Notes under the pieces: model-generated
What the model saw: only the letters and a program-made list of their open reading frames with translations
Database searches by the model: none
Told to the model about the DNA's origin: nothing
Shown: positions 1-5,510 of the stretch, piece after piece
Layout of the letters: every line of letters starts with the position of its first letter
Numbering within the stretch: the first letter of the stretch is position 1
NCBI GenBank assembly: GCA_964515805.1
Contig: CAZEUZ010000100.1
Coordinates: 1-5,510, forward strand
Direction of reading: 5' to 3'
Length of the DNA: 5,510 nt
DNA from: CAZEUZ01 sp964515805
GTDB taxonomy: Bacteria; Pseudomonadota; Gammaproteobacteria; Pseudomonadales; Cellvibrionaceae
Position numbers and translations under genes: made by a program

Positions 1-38
1 GCCGTAGGTCACAGGTTCGAACCCTGTACCACCCACCA
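1..38 (+). tRNA. tRNA, 3' half only (isotype not visible; Val or Lys plausible)
   Basis: The window opens inside a tRNA. Bases 1-5 (gccgt) fit the 3' strand of an anticodon stem and 6-10 (aggtc) a five-base variable loop. The T stem is acagg/cctgt (11-15 with 23-27) around the loop ttcgaac (16-22). Bases 28-34 (accaccc) are the 3' acceptor strand, A35 is the discriminator and CCA (36-38) is encoded. The anticodon lies just upstream of the window. The implied 5' acceptor strand GGGTGGT with an A discriminator suits tRNA-Val or tRNA-Lys; the next gene being tRNA-Asp favours Val slightly. Position 72 is C, so position 1 should be G, which argues against tRNA-Asn and tRNA-Gln. The two tRNAs are 24 bases apart and are probably cut from one transcript. 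Confidence 0.88.
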
Positions 39-62
39 AAGTGATCTGTTAGTCAAGCAAAC

Positions 63-139
63 GGACCGGTAGTTCAGCTGGTTAGAATGCCGGCCTGTCA
101 CGCCGGAGGTCGCGGGTTCGAGTCCCGTCCGGTCCGCCA
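63..139 (+). tRNA. tRNA-Asp (anticodon GTC)
   Basis: A complete 77-base cloverleaf. The acceptor stem ggaccgg (63-69) pairs perfectly with ccggtcc (129-135). The anticodon stem is ccggc/gccgg (90-94 with 102-106) around ctgtcac, giving anticodon GTC at 97-99. The T arm is cgggttcgagtcccg-like, the discriminator is G136, and CCA is encoded at 137-139. G73 and the GTC anticodon are known aspartate identity elements. The first pair is G1-C72, which in bacteria is an anti-determinant against GatCAB amidation, whereas tRNA-Asn and tRNA-Gln carry U1-A72. This matters because gatCAB starts 139 bases downstream. No hairpin followed by a T-run closes the tRNA transcript, so read-through into gatC cannot be excluded. 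Confidence 0.98.
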
Positions 140-217
140 ATCACCTTCCCACCAGTGACAATTTCTATAACCTGACACCTTTACTGCATTATACTCTCCG
201 CCGCAACATCCTTTCGC

Positions 218-246
218 TTCATCTCATCGTATTTTTTGCCTAAAAT
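218..246 (+). promoter_or_regulatory. Candidate promoter of the gatCAB operon
   Basis: In the 139-bp spacer between tRNA-Asp and gatC the best sigma70-like pair I see is ttcatc (218-223, 3/6 matches to TTGACA), a 17-bp spacer, and taaaat (241-246, 5/6 matches to TATAAT). Transcription would start near 253 and leave a leader of about 26 bases that includes the ggag ribosome site (268-271). An alternative, ttgcct (236-241) with tatata (260-265), would start transcription at about 272 and cut off the ribosome site, so it is less likely. The rest of the spacer (140-217) shows no gene or clear terminator. A small palindrome, CCTA-aaa-TAGG (239-249), overlaps the proposed -10 and could be chance. 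Confidence 0.3.
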
Positions 247-278
247 AGGTTATATGGATTATATAGTGGAGTTAAACC

Positions 279-563
279 ATGCAAGACAAGCGGAAAATTA
301 ATGATCTGGCTAATCTGGCACGTCTTCATATAAACGAAGATACAGTCAACAGCACCATGAAAAGCATCAACGATATACTCTCACTGATGGATCAATTACA
401 ATCCGTAGATACTGTAGGTGTGGAAGCGATGGCTCATCCCCTAGATACCTATCAGCGTCTGCGCAAAGATACTATCACTGAGAAAAACCAGAGAGATGCT
501 TTACAGGCAATCGCACCAGGTGTTGAAAATAGCCTCTTTTTGGTACCCAAAGTAATCGATTGA
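279..563 (+). CDS. gatC: Asp-tRNA(Asn)/Glu-tRNA(Gln) amidotransferase subunit C
   Basis: GatC is the small subunit of the cytoplasmic GatCAB complex. It wraps around GatA and GatB and stabilises the complex that makes Asn-tRNA(Asn) and/or Gln-tRNA(Gln) from the mischarged precursors. The 94-residue product matches the family length of about 95. It shows the family pattern: the N-terminal helix with LANLARLHI (residues 10-18), a second helix with ILSLMDQLQSVDT, then EAMAHPLD and QRLRKD in the middle, and the typical end SLFLVPKVID. The ATG at 279 has a ggag Shine-Dalgarno site (268-271) seven bases upstream. It is first in the gatCAB cluster, with 40 bases before gatA. No damage or unusual residue is seen. 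Confidence 0.97.
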   Translation: MQDKRKINDLANLARLHINEDTVNSTMKSINDILSLMDQLQSVDTVGVEAMAHPLDTYQRLRKDTITEKNQRDALQAIAPGVENSLFLVPKVID

Positions 564-590
564 ATCTTGACCTCCTTTTCCAGCTATTCT

Positions 591-606
591 AGGGCTTGTT
601 ATCTTG
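591..606 (+). promoter_or_regulatory. Translation start of gatA: aggg site and TTG codon
   Basis: The start of gatA is decided here. The reading frame is closed upstream by tga at 568-570, there is no ATG or GTG between that stop and 604, and the first internal Met is at residue 69. The TTG at 604-606 gives MHNKSI, which matches the usual GatA N-terminus. A short aggg (591-594) sits nine bases upstream as a modest ribosome site. Just before it, 570-577 reads acctcctt, the same as the 3' end of 16S rRNA, so it could pair with nearby purine-rich RNA; any effect is speculation. Confidence 0.75.
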
Positions 607-2082
607 CACAACAAAAGTATCCGTGAAATTACCGACGCGTTGAATCAAAAAGAATTCTCGAGCGTCGAATTAACACAACACTACCTCGACCGTATCCAAC
701 GGCTCGATCCACACTACAACAGTTATATCAGTGTCTGTGAAGAATCGGCGTTGGCAACAGCCAAAGCGGCAGATGAGAAAATCGCCAAGGGCGAAAATAG
801 TCCGTTAATGGGTATCCCTATCGCCCACAAAGACCTATTCTGCACCGAGGGAATACGCACCAGTTGCGGTTCCAAGATGTTAGATAACTTTGTTCCACCT
901 TACAGCGCCACGATTGTCGACAACTGCCAGCGAGCAGGTGCTATTGTACTGGGCAAAGCCAATATGGATGAATTCGCCATGGGTTCATCCAATGAATCCA
1001 GTTTTTACGGTCCAGTAAAAAACCCTTGGGATATCAACTCGGTGGCCGGTGGCTCATCCGGTGGTTCCGCTGCGGCTGTAGCCGCACAATTGGCGGTGGC
1101 TGCAACGGGTAGCGATACCGGGGGATCTATCCGCCAACCTGCCAGCTTTTGCGGCGTTACCGGTTTAAAACCCACCTATGGCCGAGTCTCTCGTTGGGGT
1201 ATGGTGGCCTATGCTTCCAGCCTGGACCAAGCTGGCCCCATTGCCCGTAGCGCCGAAGATGCGGCTATACTACTCAATGTGTTAGCGGGCTTTGACCCTA
1301 AAGATTCTACCAGTATCAATCAGTCTGTGCCCGATTATACTGCTAGCCTCAACGAGACTATTAACGGTTTACATATCGGCATACCGGAAGAATATTTTGG
1401 TGAAGGATTGGATAGTAATGTGGCAAAGCATGTGCGGTCGGCTATTGATGAACTCGTCAAATTGGGCGCTAAAGTCAAGACTATTTCACTACCTCACAAC
1501 CATTTAGCAATTCCCACCTATTACGTAATCGCCATGGCGGAGTGCTCTTCAAATTTATCGCGGTTTGATGGCATCCGCTACGGTCATCGTTGTAATAACC
1601 CAAAAGATTTACAAGATTTGTACAAACGTTCACGAGCGGAAGGCTTTGGCGAAGAGGTCAAACGCCGAATTTTAGTGGGCACCTATACTCTATCCCATGG
1701 CTACTATGACGCCTATTATCTCAAAGCGCAGCAGGTGCGCCGCCTTATCAAACAAGACTTTGACGAAGCATTTAAAGAAGTCGACATTATCGCCGGACCC
1801 ACGGCTCCGAGTACAGCTTTTGCCTGCGGTGAAAAAACCCACGATCCGGTATCGATGTATCTGCAGGACATCTACACCATTGCCAACAATCTAGCGGGAT
1901 TGCCGGGGATATCAATTCCCTGCGGTTTCAGTGACAATAAACCCATAGGCCTGCAGTTAACTGGCCGTCACTTTGCCGAAGAACAGTTATTGCGTGCCGC
2001 TCATCAATTTCAACGCCATACCGATTATCATCATCAATGGACACCCGAAAGCGAGCAATCATTGAACGGGAAGAAGTTATGA
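604..2082 (+). CDS. gatA: Asp-tRNA(Asn)/Glu-tRNA(Gln) amidotransferase subunit A (glutaminase subunit)
   Basis: GatA hydrolyses glutamine and passes the ammonia through a tunnel to GatB, where it amidates the activated aminoacyl-tRNA. The 492-residue protein is an amidase-signature enzyme of normal length (about 485). The catalytic triad is intact: Lys76 in IAHKDLF, the cis-Ser Ser151 in GGSSGGSAAAVAA (149-161), and the nucleophile Ser175 in GSDTGGSIRQPA (169-180). The 24-residue distance between the two serines is the family standard. Other hallmarks are GKANMDEFAMGSS (117-129), CGVTGLKPTYGRVSRWGM (183-200), AGPTAPSTAF (397-406) and the C-terminal PIGLQLTGRHFAEE. Translation starts at TTG. 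The gene follows gatC by 40 bases, and its TGA overlaps the gatB ATG, so the last two genes are coupled. Whether the main substrate is Asp-tRNA(Asn), Glu-tRNA(Gln) or both depends on whether the genome has asparaginyl- and glutaminyl-tRNA synthetases, which cannot be seen here. Confidence 0.98.
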   Translation: MHNKSIREITDALNQKEFSSVELTQHYLDRIQRLDPHYNSYISVCEESALATAKAADEKIAKGENSPLMGIPIAHKDLFCTEGIRTSCGSKMLDNFVPPYSATIVDNCQRAGAIVLGKANMDEFAMGSSNESSFYGPVKNPWDINSVAGGSSGGSAAAVAAQLAVAATGSDTGGSIRQPASFCGVTGLKPTYGRVSRWGMVAYASSLDQAGPIARSAEDAAILLNVLAGFDPKDSTSINQSVPDYTASLNETINGLHIGIPEEYFGEGLDSNVAKHVRSAIDELVKLGAKVKTISLPHNHLAIPTYYVIAMAECSSNLSRFDGIRYGHRCNNPKDLQDLYKRSRAEGFGEEVKRRILVGTYTLSHGYYDAYYLKAQQVRRLIKQDFDEAFKEVDIIAGPTAPSTAFACGEKTHDPVSMYLQDIYTIANNLAGLPGISIPCGFSDNKPIGLQLTGRHFAEEQLLRAAHQFQRHTDYHHQWTPESEQSLNGKKL

Positions 2083-3527
2083 CTTGGGAAACTGTTATCG
2101 GCCTTGAAGTACACGTCCAACTAGCCACTGAAAGCAAACTATTCTCCGGGGCCAGCACTGCTTTTGGTGCAGCTGCCAATACCCAAGCCTGCGCCATTGA
2201 CTTGGCCATGCCGGGCACCCTGCCCGTCCCTAACGAACAGGCATTTCATTATGCCATTATGTTCGGATTAGCAATCAACGCGCAAATAGGCAAACGCTCG
2301 ATCTTTGAGCGCAAAAACTATTTCTATCCCGACTTACCCAAAGGCTATCAGACCACACAACTGGCCGAGCCCATCGTTGGCCCGGGCGTTGTCGATATCG
2401 TATTGAGCGACGGCAACAGCAAATCCATTCGCATCCACCATGCGCATTTAGAAGAAGACGCCGGCAAATCACTGCACGAAGATTTTCATGGCTCGTCCGG
2501 CATCGACCTCAATCGCGCCGGGACACCGTTGATAGAAATTGTCTCAGAGCCCGATATGCGCAACGCCGAAGAAGCAGTGACGTTTGCCAAAAAATTGCAT
2601 GGGATCGTCACCTCTTTAGGTATCTGCGACGGCAATATGTCGCAAGGCTCTATGCGCTTTGACGTTAATATTTCCGTACGCAAACCTGGAGAGGCACTGG
2701 GAACACGCACAGAGACAAAAAACCTCAATTCCTTCCGCTTTATGAAAGAAGCCATCGAATTAGAAGTCGAACGCCAAATTGAAATTTTAGAAGATGGCGG
2801 CAACATTAAGCAGGAGACTCGTCTCTACAATGGCGACACCAAAACGGCGCGATCTATGCGCAGCAAAGAAGAAGCCAATGACTATCGCTACTTCCCCTGC
2901 CCTGATCTATTGCCGGTTATTATTGACGATGAATTAGTAGATGCATTACAGAAGTCACTACCGGAACTCCCCGACAACCGCCATCGGCGTTTTGTCGAAC
3001 AGTATCAACTCTCCGACTACGACGCTTTCCAGTTATCTGAAGACGCCGCCACAGCAGATTTTTTTGAAGCCTCTGTCGCATTAAATAACGACCCCAAAAT
3101 GACTGCCAATTGGATGATGGGAGAACTGTCTGCCCGTTTAAAGGCCGAAGAGAAAACTGTTGCTGAAATCCCGTTATCACCGAATCAGCTGGCCGAACTG
3201 ATTGCGCGTATTAAAGATGGCGCCCTGTCCTCAAAAATGGCCAAAGATGTTTTTGACCATTTATGGAAAGATGCAAAAGCAAGCATTGATAGCATTATTC
3301 AACACATGGGTGGCGGACAAGTCTCCGATCGAGAGACAGTGAGTGCTATTGTCGATGAAATCATTGCTAACAGTGCTCAACAAGTTGACAATTATCGTAA
3401 TGCCGATGAAAAGAAACGCCCTAAAATGATGGGTTATTTTGTCGGCCAAGTGATGAAAGCTTCGAAGGGTAAAGCCAATCCGCAACTGGTCAATCAATTA
3501 TTACGGGAGAAGCTCGATAAACCCTAA
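2079..3527 (+). CDS. gatB: Asp-tRNA(Asn)/Glu-tRNA(Gln) amidotransferase subunit B (kinase/transamidase subunit)
   Basis: GatB binds the mischarged tRNA, activates the Asp or Glu side chain with ATP, and transfers ammonia supplied by GatA. I start it at ATG 2079, giving 482 residues (family about 480) beginning MTWETVIGLEVH, the usual GatB opening. An in-frame ATG at 2037 would add 14 residues unlike the family and a long overlap with gatA. The chosen start makes a four-base ATGA overlap with the gatA stop, with ggg/aag purines (2068-2076) as ribosome site. Visible motifs: GLEVH (8-12, with Glu10 and His12 near the metal site), FYPDLPKGYQ (82-91), HLEEDAGK (123-130, with Glu125), the GatB signature IDLNRAGTPLIEIVSEPD (142-159), MRFDVNISV (192-200) and GTRTETKNLNSF (208-219). 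The C-terminal third is the helical, YqeY-like tRNA-binding tail, ending in GYFVGQVMKASKGKANPQ (452-469). The protein is complete. Confidence 0.98.
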   Translation: MTWETVIGLEVHVQLATESKLFSGASTAFGAAANTQACAIDLAMPGTLPVPNEQAFHYAIMFGLAINAQIGKRSIFERKNYFYPDLPKGYQTTQLAEPIVGPGVVDIVLSDGNSKSIRIHHAHLEEDAGKSLHEDFHGSSGIDLNRAGTPLIEIVSEPDMRNAEEAVTFAKKLHGIVTSLGICDGNMSQGSMRFDVNISVRKPGEALGTRTETKNLNSFRFMKEAIELEVERQIEILEDGGNIKQETRLYNGDTKTARSMRSKEEANDYRYFPCPDLLPVIIDDELVDALQKSLPELPDNRHRRFVEQYQLSDYDAFQLSEDAATADFFEASVALNNDPKMTANWMMGELSARLKAEEKTVAEIPLSPNQLAELIARIKDGALSSKMAKDVFDHLWKDAKASIDSIIQHMGGGQVSDRETVSAIVDEIIANSAQQVDNYRNADEKKRPKMMGYFVGQVMKASKGKANPQLVNQLLREKLDKP

Positions 3528-3540
3528 AGAAAATCGAGCT
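3511..3540 (+). repeat. Inverted repeat straddling the gatB stop codon
   Basis: AGCTCGAT (3511-3518) and ATCGAGCT (3533-3540) are perfect reverse complements, 8 bp, with a 14-base loop that contains the gatB stop TAA (3525-3527). It could form a hairpin at the end of the gatCAB message. No T-run follows on the plus strand, so it is not a standard intrinsic terminator. A second, competing 5-bp stem is possible between agcta (3537-3541) and tagct (3556-3560). It may protect the mRNA 3' end or be chance. Confidence 0.45.
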
Positions 3541-3572
3541 ACCCTATCCCTGAACTAGCTAAAAATGAAAAA

Positions 3573-3601
3573 TCAGCATACCTGAGAACCCACTATTTAA
3601 T
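3573..3601 (+). promoter_or_regulatory. Weak candidate promoter before the PA4642-like gene
   Basis: Within the 83-bp gap after gatB, tttaat (3596-3601, 5/6 matches to TATAAT) lies 17 bp after tcagca (3573-3578, 3/6 matches to TTGACA). It would start transcription at about 3608-3609, almost at the ATG at 3611. That would give a leaderless message, in keeping with the missing ribosome site. The A/T-rich gap makes chance matches easy. Confidence 0.18.
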
Positions 3602-3610
3602 TTTGATATT

Positions 3611-3907
3611 ATGGCCTTAAAAAAAGACAAACAAAAAGTACTCGGCGAATATTTTGACGACGAACGCATCAAAACTTTTCTACATTACGAACCCTACGGT
3701 GATCTGGATCCCGACTATCATGTGTTGGAAAAAGCTTATCGCGGCATGATTGAGGAAAATTTCGCTACATTTATCCACTTTTTCATCGATGCCGATAGAA
3801 ATATTAACGCCAAAGACCAACGGGGTAATACGTTTTTACAAACTATTCGCCGGAACCGGTGTTCCGAAAAGTACATCAATGCCTTGGTCGCTGCTGGTGC
3901 ACAGTAA
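3611..3907 (+). CDS. PA4642-like small protein with one ankyrin-like stretch, function unknown
   Basis: The 98-residue soluble protein has no signal peptide or membrane segment. Its opening MALKKDKQKVLGE, then DDERIKTFL, YHVLEKAYRGM and a C-terminal NALVAAGA resemble the small gammaproteobacterial proteins named after Pseudomonas PA4642; I rely on memory of that family. Residues 50-75 (FATFIHFFIDADRNINAKDQ then RGNTFL) read like one ankyrin repeat: a helix, a D-x-NAKD turn and a G-x-T-x-L start of the next helix. One repeat is too few for a normal ankyrin solenoid, so it may bind a partner or dimerise. The ATG at 3611 fits the family start, but the A/T-rich bases before it contain no Shine-Dalgarno site. 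The stop is three bases before cysZ, which suggests joint translation. No known function. Confidence 0.85.
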   Translation: MALKKDKQKVLGEYFDDERIKTFLHYEPYGDLDPDYHVLEKAYRGMIEENFATFIHFFIDADRNINAKDQRGNTFLQTIRRNRCSEKYINALVAAGAQ

Positions 3908-3910
3908 ATA

Positions 3911-4663
3911 ATGGCAACTCAAACATCTCCAACACTGTTTAGCGGCTTGGATTACATGACCCGTGGTTTTAACTTAATTACTGATAAGGGTTTAAAACGA
4001 TTTATCGTTATCCCATTAGTTATTAATCTGTTTATTTTCATCGCTCTTAGTTATTTTGTTTTACAGCTGTTTGGCGATTTCAATGCATGGCTATCGGGAT
4101 TTTTACCCGAGTGGTTGAATTTTCTCGCCTATATTTTGTGGATGGCACTATTCATACTGTTTCTTCTAGTCTACGGTTACAGCTTCACTTTGATGACTAA
4201 TTTGATAGCTGCCCCTTTTTACAGCCTTTTATCAGAGAAAGTTGAAGCAGAATTGACAGGGAAAAGACCCACTGGCGAATCGTTGTGGCAGATGATTCCT
4301 CGTACTATCGGGCGGGAAATTACCAAATTGTGCTATCTTTTCAGCTACGGGGTATTGATCTTTCTAGCGTTAACTTTACTGGCTTTTATTCCATTAGTTA
4401 ATGTAGCAACACCACTGTTGGGTTTTCTCTGGAGCAGCTGGGTAATGGCCATCCAATACGTGGATTATCCAGCCGATAACCACCAGATATCCTTTACAAA
4501 ATTGCGGCAGCAACTGGGGAACCAACGTTGGGCAAGTATCAGCCTGGGTGGTTGCATACTTTTGGGTAGCATGGTTCCTATTATCAATATTTTTATTGCC
4601 CCTGTAGCAGTAACCGCCGGCACATTATATTGGGTGGAGTCAGTATCGGAAGCAAATCAATAA
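3911..4663 (+). CDS. cysZ: Sulfate permease CysZ, inner-membrane protein
   Basis: CysZ is a high-affinity sulfate channel/transporter of the inner membrane that supplies sulfate for cysteine synthesis; E. coli cysZ lies beside cysK and belongs to the CysB regulon. The 250-residue product is close to E. coli CysZ (253). It keeps the N-terminal SGLDYMTRGFNLI and LKRFIVIPLVINL (28-40), the NLIAAPFYSLLSEKVEAELTG block (97-117), PRTIGREITK (130-139), the signature IQYVDYPADNH (181-191) and the end VPIINIFIAPVAVTAGTLYWV. Hydrophobic segments lie at about 31-54, 70-98, 140-180 (two passes or a hairpin) and 208-240. The ATG follows the previous stop by three bases (taaataatg) with no strong ribosome site, so reinitiation by ribosomes leaving the upstream gene is likely. 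No other sulfur-assimilation gene and no obvious CysB site is visible here. All diagnostic motifs are present. Confidence 0.94.
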   Translation: MATQTSPTLFSGLDYMTRGFNLITDKGLKRFIVIPLVINLFIFIALSYFVLQLFGDFNAWLSGFLPEWLNFLAYILWMALFILFLLVYGYSFTLMTNLIAAPFYSLLSEKVEAELTGKRPTGESLWQMIPRTIGREITKLCYLFSYGVLIFLALTLLAFIPLVNVATPLLGFLWSSWVMAIQYVDYPADNHQISFTKLRQQLGNQRWASISLGGCILLGSMVPIINIFIAPVAVTAGTLYWVESVSEANQ

Positions 4664-4751
4664 GTTGTCAACAGGCCTTAGATCCGACATTTGGCTATGC
4701 CATATGTTATGTCAAAAACACAGCTTCATTCCCAGCAGGAATCGACAATTC

Positions 4752-4775
4752 GCTATATTGACTTGTGTCAATAGC
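4752..4775. repeat. Palindromic hairpin between convergent genes
   Basis: TATTGAC (4756-4762) and GTCAATA (4767-4773) form a perfect 7-bp stem with the loop ttgt. A further GC/GC pair (4752-4753 with 4774-4775) can join if two bases are bulged. It lies in the 152-bp gap between the 3' ends of cysZ and the minus-strand gene. That position suits a bidirectional terminator or an mRNA 3' end, but neither strand shows a T-run directly after it. A weaker stem, attcc/ggaat (4728-4732 with 4738-4742), is nearby; read on the minus strand it is followed after nine bases by five T's. The core ttgac-n4-gtcaa also has the shape of a protein operator. The remainder of the gap holds no gene I can support. 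Confidence 0.5.
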
Positions 4776-4815
4776 TTGTGACTACGCTAGCTAGCCTACT
4801 CATCATATAGCTATC

Positions 4816-5510
4816 TCAAATAGTTGGTTTTTTTCTCAGTCGTTCCGGGTATTGCCAAAAATACCACTTGTCGACATATAGATAATTGCGAACCCGTGTT
4901 TTAAGCACAATAATTAAGAATCCAATAGACAACAGACACCACACTGCGGGCCATTCATTGGGATTATCTGTCAGTAAAGAAGCTAGCATAGGCCCCATAA
5001 CTAACAGGTAGAGGTTCATTTTCCAAGAACCGTACAGGAAAGCCAAAAGGCCACCGATTAATGTATAGGATAACCAGGGTCCCAGCAGTGGCATCTGCAG
5101 TTCTGCTAAAGTATTGCCGATACCATTGGCGGGAATTTCCCAAGCAATATGCCAATTGCCAGATACAGAACACAATTGTTCACCGCAGAGAGGACGCGGC
5201 GGTTGACATTGTCCTGCCCATTCAAACGGGTATAACTGGATCATCATGATGACGACATTAACCGCACATAAAGAGTATATGATGGGCAGCAGTCTATGGC
5301 GGACAGCCTGAGGAATAAAGTACAGACATGCCATATGAATGAAAAAAGGTTGAAAGCTGATATGGAGATAACCCAGCAAGGTAGCAATTTGATTAGCGGG
5401 ATTGCCACAGTCGTCGATAACACTGTAGGTAAATGCCTGCAGGATTTCCATCAGGGTAAAATAACCTAGAGGCATCCACAAAAGTTTACTTTCCCCTTTG
5501 CATGCGGCGT
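4816..5510 (-). CDS. Polytopic membrane protein of uncharacterised family (DUF5765-like), 5' end outside the window
   Basis: The frame is open from the stop TGA (4818-4816) to the right edge. A TTG at 5481 is only an internal Leu codon: nine more codons upstream, reading AACKGESKL, continue without a stop, so the gene starts beyond 5510. About 230 residues are visible. Hydrophobic segments, numbered from the Leu at 5481, lie at about 2-21, 38-57, 63-83, 133-153, 155-171 and 176-194; the end (195-221) is basic and probably cytoplasmic. Polar residues sit in or beside the membrane in DDCGNPANQ (23-31) and GYLHISFQPFFIH (37-49). A loop before segment four has three cysteines (92, 99, 104) and WHIAWEIP (110-117). 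This pattern matches a family of small membrane proteins that I recall as DUF5765; the number is unverified. No enzyme or transporter motif is recognised. It runs convergent to cysZ, so it has its own promoter, not visible here. Confidence 0.85.
   Translation of the reverse strand, partial: AACKGESKLLWMPLGYFTLMEILQAFTYSVIDDCGNPANQIATLLGYLHISFQPFFIHMACLYFIPQAVRHRLLPIIYSLCAVNVVIMMIQLYPFEWAGQCQPPRPLCGEQLCSVSGNWHIAWEIPANGIGNTLAELQMPLLGPWLSYTLIGGLLAFLYGSWKMNLYLLVMGPMLASLLTDNPNEWPAVWCLLSIGFLIIVLKTRVRNYLYVDKWYFWQYPERLRKKPTI

Noticed and set aside
229..240. T-run (232-237) as a terminator of the tRNA transcript
   Set aside because: No stem-loop lies directly before the run of T's.
166..254. tataacc (166-172) and ggttata (248-254) as an inverted repeat before gatC
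   Set aside because: Only 7 bp of A/T-rich sequence, separated by 75 bases; unlikely to form a stable structure.
105..575. ggaggtc in tRNA-Asp (105-111) complementary to gacctcc before gatA (569-575)
   Set aside because: A seven-base match over this distance is expected by chance, and the tRNA copy is locked in the folded tRNA.
2037..2078. Upstream in-frame ATG for gatB, adding 14 residues
   Set aside because: The extra residues do not resemble GatB, and the ATG at 2079 gives the usual MTWETVIGLE opening with an ATGA overlap to gatA.
1928..2218. Minus-strand open frame over the gatA-gatB junction, and similar minus-strand frames inside gatB
   Set aside because: They lie wholly within strongly conserved coding sequence on the plus strand and match no recognisable family.
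5479..5481. TTG as the start of the minus-strand membrane protein
   Set aside because: The frame stays open for nine more codons to the window edge, and the protein would begin inside its first visible membrane segment. The gene is better read as partial.

Overview
The window carries core genes of a gammaproteobacterium. The GatA and GatB sequences, the small gene after them (which resembles the Pseudomonas PA4642 protein) and CysZ all have the look of the Pseudomonas/Cellvibrionales side of that class. The order is an inference from remembered family sequences, not from a search. Codon use and base composition look even across the genes, and no transposase, integrase, CRISPR array or other mobile signature is visible.

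Layout. Positions 1-139 hold the end of a tRNA cluster: the 3' half of a first tRNA, then a complete tRNA-Asp(GTC). After a 139-bp spacer with a weak candidate promoter comes gatC-gatA-gatB (279-3527), the three subunits of the tRNA-dependent amidotransferase. GatCAB turns mischarged Asp-tRNA(Asn) and/or Glu-tRNA(Gln) into Asn-tRNA(Asn)/Gln-tRNA(Gln). gatA begins with TTG, and gatA and gatB overlap by four bases (ATGA). An 8-bp inverted repeat straddles the gatB stop codon. An 83-bp gap follows, then a two-gene unit: a 98-residue PA4642-like protein with one ankyrin-like stretch (3611-3907) and, three bases later, cysZ for an inner-membrane sulfate permease (3911-4663). A 152-bp gap with a strong small palindrome separates cysZ from a convergent minus-strand gene (4816 to beyond 5510). 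That gene encodes a polytopic membrane protein of an uncharacterised family and is cut by the right edge of the window.

How the parts fit. GatCAB works on tRNA, and the neighbouring tRNA-Asp has the G1-C72 pair known to keep tRNA-Asp from being amidated, so the two are compatible in one cell. The small protein and CysZ look translationally coupled, but a shared function is only an inference.

This is mostly ordinary housekeeping DNA and I do not see a new multi-gene system. The least understood items are the minus-strand membrane protein, the PA4642-like protein next to cysZ, and the translation signals of gatA and of the PA4642-like gene.
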